Shown here piece by piece: positions 7,401-11,087 of a stretch of 11,087 nucleotides of DNA. Each line of letters begins with the position of its first letter. Position 1 is the first letter of the stretch. The stretch covers positions 1 through 11,087 of the forward strand of contig CAZUET010000054.1 of NCBI GenBank assembly GCA_964619685.1, written 5' to 3'. This stretch comes from RUG14300 sp964619685. Lineage in GTDB: Bacteria; Bacillota; Clostridia; Christensenellales; CAG-1252. The position numbers and the translations under genes are program-made. The notes beneath the pieces were generated by a model. The model did not search any database. It saw nothing but the letters and a program-made list of their open reading frames with translations, and was not told the DNA's origin.

Positions 7401-9727
7401 GAGATGCTCCGATAAGCGGATTGATTAATAGGCGAGTACTTGGTGGAATGGTCCTCGATCATTTCTCGGTATTGGCAACGGAGCGTATAAAAAAGATATA
7501 TTATGACCGTTTAGGCGACGCTGCGGATACCATTCTTAATAGACTTAAGGATAAAAACGATACACTCGAAGAGTATGTTAAATCGTTACTTGAATCTCGT
7601 GCCGATGTAAACGAGTCTCCTGTTAAATGGGATTACTATAGATTATCCGAAGTGTTGGGCTTTAACTGTCTTCAAAAGGCGGATGAAAATTTAGCAAACA
7701 CTCTTATTTCAAAGGATGACTTAGATACCTTTGATTCGTCTCGGTATATCGCAAGGATAAAACGCACCACGATCGAGGCATACACTGACTTTTTTAAGAG
7801 AATATCATTTGGATGCGATAAGAATGTTATAAGAATTGCATTAAGCAACATTTCTCCAAAACAATCCATTAAAGCATATAATGATATGCTTAAAGTAAGA
7901 TTGTTACCAAAGGAATTATCCTCGAATTGTTCATTTATTACCGAAGACCAAGTGGGATTATCTCTTGAAAAGAAAATCGATATAGTGTTTAATGCGTTGC
8001 AAAACGAATTAAATACATTGGTCAAATCCTTCAATTCGCATATTTTGGAATATATGCTCGTAAAGCTTAGCGATTCGGGTAAGAGTGTGTCGGATATCAT
8101 TGATATGCTGTCCGAATTATTGCCTATCGAATGTGCGGATAAGCTTAGAAGTATCAATGTAGACGGCTTTAGAGTTGCACAGTCATTGTCAATCATTAAC
8201 GGACTTCTTGACGAGACAGAAAACCGTGAAATTGATACAATTAAGGCTGAAGCTTCATCCCTTGCAGATAGATTGCTAAAAGGCGAGAAGGTAGAGCAGT
8301 ATATCGGACTTGTCGAAAAAGCATCACTTGAAGCATGCGTAGATGATGCGACGAATAGACTTATCGGTATATATAGAAACCATAGAGATTCTGATTCTAT
8401 TTTAGACGAAAGAGCAAGTGTTGAAATATCTAAGCTGATTAGAGCGGTTGTAACATATACATTTGAACTACAAAACAAGCCTTATTACGAATGGAATATT
8501 GATATCGTCAATCGTGAATTAACATCGTCGATTTTGCCTCCCGATACAGGAATCGATTTATTAGCATCATACTTTACCAGAAGAAATGTTTCAGATACGG
8601 TCAGAGATGTATTAGTCGAGTGCGCATATTCACGCATAGAACCGATATTCCTTGAAATAATCGATAAAAATCGTAAAGCAGGATATAAATCCGCTCATGA
8701 CCATATACTTAAAATGCTTCCCGAGGTCGTAGCAGGTGTTGTATCGGATAATATTGATTTTGGTATTGACCTTAACGACTGGGATTTTGATGAGATTAAT
8801 GCAAATCTTCGTGAGCGTATCGTTCCCGATATTGACGAAGATATCACTCTTATAGATTTCGAGCTTGCATCCGGCATGAATATCGATACCGTTATAGATG
8901 CGGTTATCGATAAGGTTGTAGATCTATTCAATAAAAAGGCTGTAGAATATAACCTTGATCTGCTTGAAAGCTTTATAGTGGACGAAGTAAAGGATTATAT
9001 CGATAGAAGACAATCGGTTGATGAATGGGATTATAAATTCCTTAACGAGAGATTGGGAAGAATTTTCTTAGCTAAGGTAGATAGATCTAAACAAATATTG
9101 GATGTCGAAACGGTGCGAGAGTATTTGTCAGAGGGTAGAAATTCGCTGGAAAATGCAGAAGCGGTTATCGTAATCAAGGATCAGCTTGAAAAAATCTATT
9201 TAGAAAGAATAGATGTATATAACCGTTTTGTAGGTGAACTGTGTCACCGTAAAGCTAAGCCTGTTAGAACATTCGGTGATTTTGAAAAGGATTGCCTCCT
9301 AAAATATACCGACGAGCATTGGTTTGATCATATTGACAATATGGAGCGTTTGCGTGTAGGTATCGGGCTAAGAGCGTTGGGACAGCAAAATCCTATCACA
9401 TGTTACCAATCTGAGGGATTCCAGTTGTTTGATGAAATGATCGAATTGATTCACGAGGATGTTGTTATTCATGTACTAAAGGATGATCCCCAAGACTTTT
9501 ATGGGCGTAAAGAAGAGAGTGTTTCCGACAGGTTCTCTCAAAAGAACAAGAAGACCGTTTATTATAAACGAGTCGGTGCTCAACCGATCAAAAAGAGTGG
9601 ACCTAAGATTGGACCAAACGATCCATGCCCATGCGGATCAGGTAAAAAATATAAGAAGTGTTGTATGAATAAGAAGGGATCTTCGGGAGGTTGGAACGCT
9701 ATCGTCGATGATGATGACCGTAAATAG
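4454..9727 (+). CDS. Giant SecA paralog with expanded helical wing domain and C-terminal SEC-C zinc motif
   Basis: This 1757-aa SecA-family ATPase is about twice the family's normal 800-900 aa. The motor is complete: Walker A TGEGKT (102-107), Walker B DE (207-208) in IIDEVDSVLIDEA, DEFTGRL (328-334), MAGRGTDI (497-504), RGRSGRQGD (591-599), and the first scaffold half ending in NVLSYDDVMNKQR (663-675). The second scaffold half with the two-helix finger starts at about 1618 (DEHWFDHIDNMERLR; tip LRALGQ 1639-1644). Between them lie about 942 aa instead of the 115 aa in the adjacent paralog. This stretch is filled with diverged repeats of helical-wing type. A basic linker leads to the zinc motif PCPCGSGKKYKKCC (1724-1737), and the protein ends in an acidic tail. 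The reading frame is open throughout with codon use like its neighbours, so this is not an assembly fusion of separate genes. No signal peptide or membrane span is seen, so it is expected to be cytosolic or peripheral, as in SecA. Translocation activity is inferred from motif conservation; the role of the expansion is unknown. Confidence 0.93.
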   Translation: MGLFGKLFGSDNDRQIKKIEVIAAKVEALAELYAGMTDKELCNCTKEFKIRLSKGETLDDILPDAFACVREASTRVIGLRHFHVQILGGIALHQGRIAEMCTGEGKTLVETLPAYLNALTGKGVHIVTVNDYLAKRDAEWMGQIFKFLGLTVGVITNQQDMSEKKDAYRCDITYGTNSAFGFDYLRDNQVRYSSLMVQRELNYVIIDEVDSVLIDEARTPLIISGKNKKSAEGFYSANSFAKYLKAPDPESDNEADRMGDFEINEEDRKIVLTERGMEKAQSHFKVENIGDYDNMELYRNIRLAIRANFLMKKDRDYVVKDNQVIIVDEFTGRLQIGRRFNDGLHTAIEAKEGIKIRDENQVVATITYQNLFRLYKKISGMTGTAKTEEEEFKNIYGLDIVVIPTNKPIRRVDENDLIYKTRTAKLRAVVEDIKRCYNAGQPVLVGTVSVEKSEELSNMLYRERIPHNVLNAKNHEREAEIIAQAGKKGAVTIATNMAGRGTDIRLGGNPEFMAKQYLIKSKYSERVIAEATSQVKDSSEEVMKVREIYLGEKARLQEQTDKEKEEVLALGGLRIIGTERHESRRIDNQLRGRSGRQGDVGSSVFYISFEDDLVRIFAGDRLTSIASTLALPEDMPISMKMITNRIEDAQQRIESRNYSVRKNVLSYDDVMNKQREIIYTDRRKMLYDKTFYQEVYEILKERISSDLSEFDLSVNKSNINIENLNKYLLSMLLQREDFHQYEYKTVITAEDFDGVNMDKLIDDLTERAVKYYNKRRNELIDLLDADIYKDAVELSIDLSKPIEQWDYTKLNSIIRNHLPNNLDINNVFTLSDAQALVEQNKVSIDDIATVINDRLCEIVSDVFSLYDEQIIKAYADHTVRVGYQRHGLDEVKYTSLINEHLDADHHIVLTKQDIEAHSNDLIELLSADLNNRKHESDKVLSVKILDKLVEIFTSRLSKDPIEWDFKKVDKDYCSALFVKANNGDAPISGLINRRVLGGMVLDHFSVLATERIKKIYYDRLGDAADTILNRLKDKNDTLEEYVKSLLESRADVNESPVKWDYYRLSEVLGFNCLQKADENLANTLISKDDLDTFDSSRYIARIKRTTIEAYTDFFKRISFGCDKNVIRIALSNISPKQSIKAYNDMLKVRLLPKELSSNCSFITEDQVGLSLEKKIDIVFNALQNELNTLVKSFNSHILEYMLVKLSDSGKSVSDIIDMLSELLPIECADKLRSINVDGFRVAQSLSIINGLLDETENREIDTIKAEASSLADRLLKGEKVEQYIGLVEKASLEACVDDATNRLIGIYRNHRDSDSILDERASVEISKLIRAVVTYTFELQNKPYYEWNIDIVNRELTSSILPPDTGIDLLASYFTRRNVSDTVRDVLVECAYSRIEPIFLEIIDKNRKAGYKSAHDHILKMLPEVVAGVVSDNIDFGIDLNDWDFDEINANLRERIVPDIDEDITLIDFELASGMNIDTVIDAVIDKVVDLFNKKAVEYNLDLLESFIVDEVKDYIDRRQSVDEWDYKFLNERLGRIFLAKVDRSKQILDVETVREYLSEGRNSLENAEAVIVIKDQLEKIYLERIDVYNRFVGELCHRKAKPVRTFGDFEKDCLLKYTDEHWFDHIDNMERLRVGIGLRALGQQNPITCYQSEGFQLFDEMIELIHEDVVIHVLKDDPQDFYGRKEESVSDRFSQKNKKTVYYKRVGAQPIKKSGPKIGPNDPCPCGSGKKYKKCCMNKKGSSGGWNAIVDDDDRK
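6560..9253 (+). repeat. Tandem array of diverged helical-wing-domain units inside the giant SecA
   Basis: Residues about 703-1600 consist of repeated units averaging about 90 aa. The best-marked units carry W-D-[YF] or W-N-I followed by a hydrophobic residue: Trp805, Trp963, Trp1059, Trp1347, Trp1443 and Trp1525. Weaker equivalents lie near residues 722, 891 (VKYTSL) and 1140, and another may be hidden between 1200 and 1300. After the anchor, most units run through a variable acidic stretch with I/V-S/D and then a helix like IDxVIDxxVDLFNKKA (about 1478-1496) or MDKLIDDLTERAVKYYNKR (about 757-775). The single wing domain of the adjacent SecA has the same plan: WDYEDLN, then IDRIIDEVLRATIEHYNAK. 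The units are too diverged to show as DNA repeats. The exact number (9-10) and boundaries are my reading by eye. Confidence 0.75.
9611..9664 (+). other. SEC-C zinc-binding motif at the C-terminus of the giant SecA
   Basis: Residues 1720-1737 read GPNDPCPCGSGKKYKKCC, a canonical CxCx8CC SEC-C motif with Cys1725, Cys1727, Cys1736 and Cys1737. In well-studied SecA proteins this segment binds zinc and contacts SecB, ribosomes or lipids. It is preceded by a Lys-rich linker. The first SecA paralog has no counterpart. Confidence 0.92.
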
Positions 9728-9760
9728 CATCGATTATAGTCCCACTAAGCGTGCATTTTC

Positions 9761-9846
9761 GTCCGCTGTTATACTAATTTCCGTCCAGTTATACTGAGCA
9801 ATTTTTGTCCGCCGTCATACTGAACTTTCACCGTCCTGTCATACTG
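9761..9846. repeat. Four imperfect short tandem repeats, GTCC(GC)YGTYATACTG
   Basis: Units begin at 9761, 9783, 9807 and 9833, with spacings of 22, 24 and 26 nt. Each starts GTCC and carries GTTATACT or GTCATACTG; T-rich variable spacers separate them. Unequal spacing and unit divergence argue against a CRISPR array. The GTCATACTG core resembles the GTCATTCTGAG repeats I recall from intergenic regions of many Clostridia-type genomes (memory only, no search). The last unit runs into the palindromic element that follows. Confidence 0.7.
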
Positions 9847-9913
9847 GGCGGAGCATAAGCGAAGTCGAACTGCGGAGCAGTGCAAGGCACCGCCTTGCAG
9901 TATCTTGGACAGG
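9835..9913. repeat. Palindromic intergenic element (MITE- or REP-like)
   Basis: The 79-bp element has ends CCTGTC (9835-9840) and GACAGG (9908-9913), which are perfect inverted repeats. Just inside, ATACTG (9841-9846) pairs with CAGTAT (9898-9903), with CTTG extra on the right arm. Internally there is an 8-bp stem, TGCAAGGC (9881-9888) with GCCTTGCA (9892-9899), and a smaller one, CTGC/GCAG (9870-9880). It also contains GCGAAGTCGAA. It has no coding capacity, and I infer a small non-autonomous repeat mobilised in trans. Confidence 0.6.
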
Positions 9914-9967
9914 TAACGAAAAGCCGTTTGGTATCTTTCGGATATGGGGATCATACGGATTTCTAAT

Positions 9968-10002
9968 AAAAAACAGACCGCAATCCACGGTCTGTTTTTT
10001 TT
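9968..10002. terminator. Strong rho-independent terminator, probably bidirectional
   Basis: The stem CAGACCG (9974-9980) with CGGTCTG (9988-9994) has a 7-nt loop (CAATCCA) and is followed by eight T (9995-10002). Six A (9968-9973) precede it, so the stem can extend to 13 bp and the minus strand also ends in a U run. It lies 240 nt past the giant secA stop and probably ends that transcription unit; the palindromic repeat sits between. Confidence 0.85.
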
Positions 10003-10022
10003 GTCTTAGTTTAATTTTTGTA

Positions 10023-10121
10023 ATGGGGTTTGGAAACTTTTTTAATCCAGACACTGTACCATTTATTATTTCAATTTTGATTGGGATAATTGTTGCGATT
10101 GCGGTTTTCTCTTCAACTTGA
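10023..10121 (+). CDS. Possible 32-aa single-span membrane peptide
   Basis: ATG at 10023 opens a 32-codon frame ending at TGA 10119-10121. The first 12 residues are polar or aromatic (MGFGNFFNPDTV). About 18 strongly hydrophobic residues follow (PFIISILIGIIVAIAVF), then a short SST tail, the profile of a small membrane peptide. Against it, no Shine-Dalgarno sequence is visible, a strong terminator lies just upstream, the frame is open upstream of the ATG, and its last bases fall in an 18-bp direct repeat. It could equally be a fragment of a lost membrane protein or chance. I do not recognise a family. Confidence 0.25.
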   Translation: MGFGNFFNPDTVPFIISILIGIIVAIAVFSST

Positions 10122-10296
10122 GTATGCTTCTATGGTGCGTAATAAGGGACTCGGTCTTGGCTACGGCAAAGCAGTAAGTATTAGATAAGTTGTAAGCTTT
10201 GCCTACGCCTTCGGTCAGCCGCTAAAAACCATCCACTGGATGCTTTTTTTAACGCTCTCGTTCTCGTCCCTTCGTCAGCTTGAGTATGCTTCTATG
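10117..10296. repeat. Inverted-repeat module flanked by an 18-bp direct repeat
   Basis: CTTGAGTATGCTTCTATG occurs identically at 10117-10134 and 10279-10296. The 144 bp between them contain nested inverted repeats: AAGGGAC (10144-10150) with GTCCCTT (10266-10272), and GGCAAAGC (10165-10172) with GCTTTGCC (10196-10203). There is also a hairpin followed by T7 at 10224-10250. The layout suggests a folded, non-coding mobile element or remnant bounded by a duplication. An 18-bp direct repeat is longer than most target duplications, so the repeat may instead belong to the element or result from recombination. No transposase is present. Confidence 0.5.
10224..10250 (+). terminator. Terminator-like hairpin inside the repeat module
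   Basis: CATCC (10230-10234) pairs with GGATG (10238-10242) across a 3-nt loop. A5 on the left faces T7 (10244-10250) on the right, interrupted by one C-C mismatch. It has terminator shape, but its position inside a repeat element suggests a structural part of that element rather than the end of a known gene. Confidence 0.4.
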
Positions 10297-10321
10297 TGTG
10301 GCATTACCTATTTGTATACAA

Positions 10322-10351
10322 TTTCGGACACATACAAAACGTTTCGGACAC
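10322..10351. repeat. Two direct copies of TTTCGGACAC, possible insertion-element end
   Basis: TTTCGGACAC occurs at 10322-10331 and 10342-10351, one copy every 20 nt. Read on the other strand it is GTGTCCGAAA. Short repeats of this kind near a terminus are typical of some insertion sequences with several transposase-binding sites (IS21-like elements are an example), but no transposase remains here. A T8-A5 run follows at 10356-10368. Confidence 0.4.
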
Positions 10352-10406
10352 TATCGTTTTTTTTAAAAATCCCATAAATTAGATCTTATTTAAGTAGCGA
10401 TTTTGC

Positions 10407-10697
10407 TCATTCTTCACATTCGGCAGTTTCTTTTAACCCTAATTCTTGCCAAATTCCTACATAATATATTCCAGCAGTTTTTGAAGAATTTTTTCTATTT
10501 CCGATTATCGAATCAACGTCATATATTGAACGTTTTATCCAAGTTGCTTTTTTGCAATTTTTTGAAGTTAATACTCTATCTTCTCTGTACGAAAGAATTC
10601 CAGCGCCAGCTTTACTATCATCAAAAGACAATTTTTCACTAGCTATAAACTTAACATTTTTTGCAAAATATGATATAATTATAATTATTCCGGTGCG
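10407..10697 (-). pseudogene. C-terminal fragment of an unrecognised protein, 5' end missing
   Basis: The minus strand is open from 10697 to a TGA at 10407-10409 (96 codons before the stop), bounded upstream by an in-frame TAG at 10698-10700. The translation looks like real protein: mixed charge, FDDSKAGAGILSYREDRVLT in the middle, RSIYDVDSIIGNRKNSSKT later, and IYYVGIWQELGLKET near the end. The opening residues are low complexity (six Ile in a row). There is no ATG near the beginning. TTG at 10629-10631 is the first common alternative start and lacks a good ribosome binding site. I conclude that an N-terminal part is missing. I do not recognise the family, and a short complete gene starting at the TTG cannot be excluded. 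Confidence 0.45.
10651..10679 (+). promoter_or_regulatory. Near-consensus extended -10 promoter reading right
   Basis: TTAACA (10651-10656), a 17-nt spacer and TATAAT (10674-10679) match the sigma-70/sigma-A consensus at 11 of 12 positions. TG at 10671-10672 adds an extended -10. Transcription should start near 10686 and run into the gene fragment at 10692-10895 and the hydrolase gene at 10952. It overlaps the truncated end of the minus-strand fragment. Confidence 0.65.
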
Positions 10698-10895
10698 CTA
10701 TTTTATGCGGTTCAATTTGCGAAACCTGAAAAATCAATTTTTGAAGCAACTGCAATCGGCGAAGGCATTGGAGATTTTTTGTGCGACTCTGATTCGGAAA
10801 TGAATGGAGCGGTGTTGAGATATGCCGAGGAAACAAAACGTATAATTGCAAATGCACTTGAGGATAACAAAGTATTTTTTGAGGAACCAGTCTAA
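10692..10895 (+). pseudogene. C-terminal fragment of an unrecognised protein, 5' end missing
   Basis: The frame is open from 10674, after a TGA at 10671-10673, to TAA at 10893-10895. It reads as plausible protein from GALFYAVQFAKPEKSIFEA through IGEGIGDFLCDSDSE to RYAEETKRIIANALE and FFEEPV. No ATG occurs before codon 36 of the fragment, and no ribosome binding site is near the beginning. It begins about where the minus-strand fragment loses its own start. This pattern fits a gene that lost its N-terminus at a recombination junction near 10690. No family is recognised. It ends 56 nt before the hydrolase start and points the same way, so the two may once have formed an operon. Confidence 0.5.
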
Positions 10896-10951
10896 CTGCT
10901 TGGATTAAATGCGTACGATACAAACAATTTTTAGGATGAGGAACAAATGAG

Positions 10952-11087
10952 ATGAAGAACAACACTTTGGTTTTATACATACACGGCAAAGACGGCACGG
11001 TTGAAGAAGCCGAGCATTATAAGTCCCTTTTTCCCTATTGTGATGTAGTTGGATTTGACTACAAAGCAGAAACACCGTGGGAGGCAA
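10952..11087 (+). CDS. Alpha/beta hydrolase family protein, 5' part only (runs off the window)
   Basis: The first 45 codons are present and the frame is still open at the window edge. LVLYIHGKDGTVEEAEHY (residues 6-23) looks like the first core beta strand followed by an HGxxG oxyanion-hole motif. LFPYCDVVGFDYKAETPWEA (26-45) resembles the second strand and loop of small alpha/beta hydrolases. The catalytic Ser, Asp and His would lie beyond the window, so activity and substrate are unknown. The ATG at 10952 is preceded by GAGGA at 10938-10942, 9 nt upstream; the overlapping ATG at 10947 stops after two codons. The promoter at 10651-10679 is the nearest visible one. Confidence 0.7.
   Translation, partial: MKNNTLVLYIHGKDGTVEEAEHYKSLFPYCDVVGFDYKAETPWEA

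Noticed and set aside
7672..8478. A 268-codon open frame on the minus strand inside the giant secA
   Set aside because: Its translation is rich in Ser, Leu and Ile with no recognisable motif. It lies wholly opposite a continuous plus-strand frame with repeat structure and normal codon use, so it is an antisense shadow.
9483..9668. A 61-codon plus-strand frame overlapping the end of the giant secA
   Set aside because: It lies in another frame over the conserved finger region, linker and zinc motif, and its translation shows no family features.
4454..9727. The giant SecA as a false fusion or an assembly artefact
   Set aside because: One frame runs without interruption, the insert repeats the wing-domain pattern of the neighbouring paralog, and the scaffold resumes exactly where expected. 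A chance join would not do this.
9761..9846. A small CRISPR array
   Set aside because: Repeat units diverge and are unequally spaced at 22-26 nt, the gaps are only 8-12 nt, and no cas gene is present.
9769..10054. Two short minus-strand frames over the repeat and terminator region
   Set aside because: Both translate palindromic repeats and the terminator stem, with no plausible protein sequence or ribosome binding site.
10403..10803. Short plus-strand frames across the broken-gene region
   Set aside because: From 10403 to 10642 the frame is rich in Leu, Phe and Ile and is the antisense of the better minus-strand frame. Its overlapping neighbour to 10803 switches to an out-of-frame reading of the plus-strand fragment and has no ribosome binding site.
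10651..10998. A 115-codon minus-strand frame opposite the plus-strand fragment and hydrolase start
   Set aside because: The translation is rich in Cys, His, Pro and Leu without motifs. The plus strand has the better coding signal and a promoter.

Overview
The window looks like chromosomal DNA from a fairly AT-rich bacterium, most likely a Clostridia-type Firmicute. This placement is an inference from base composition, AGGAGA-type ribosome binding sites and the intergenic repeats; no phylogenetic marker was compared. The genetic code is standard in what can be read: Trp is TGG, and TAA, TAG and TGA act as stops.

Positions 1-9727 hold one compact co-directional cluster: glutaminyl-tRNA synthetase (glnS), a normal-length SecA translocase ATPase (880 aa), and, 15 nt later, a second SecA paralog of 1757 aa. 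A small hairpin with a short T run lies between glnS and the first secA. The second secA has its ribosome binding site on the stop codon of the first, so the two paralogs are probably made together.

The giant SecA is the main discovery of the window. Its motor core, two-helix finger and C-terminal zinc motif (SEC-C) are intact. The helical wing domain (HWD), about 115 aa between the two halves of the helical scaffold in the normal paralog, is replaced by about 942 aa. This stretch appears to be 9-10 diverged tandem HWD-like units, several marked by the same W-D-[YF]-x-x-[LI] signature that occurs once in the normal paralog. The normal paralog lacks the zinc motif, which is found only on the giant one. 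A two-motor Sec arrangement with divided roles is plausible but not proven.

Positions 9728-10386 are repeat-rich and hold no convincing long gene. They contain four imperfect GTCC...ATACTG repeats running into a palindromic element, a strong (possibly bidirectional) terminator, a possible 32-codon single-membrane-span peptide, a module of inverted repeats bounded by an 18-bp direct repeat, and two TTTCGGACAC copies that could be the end of a lost insertion element.

Positions 10387-11087 hold debris and the start of a new unit. There are two gene fragments, each lacking its 5' end, that abut head-to-head near 10690, and a near-consensus extended -10 promoter reading right. The start of an alpha/beta hydrolase gene then runs off the window. 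The region right of the secA genes looks like an accessory junction where DNA has been gained and lost.
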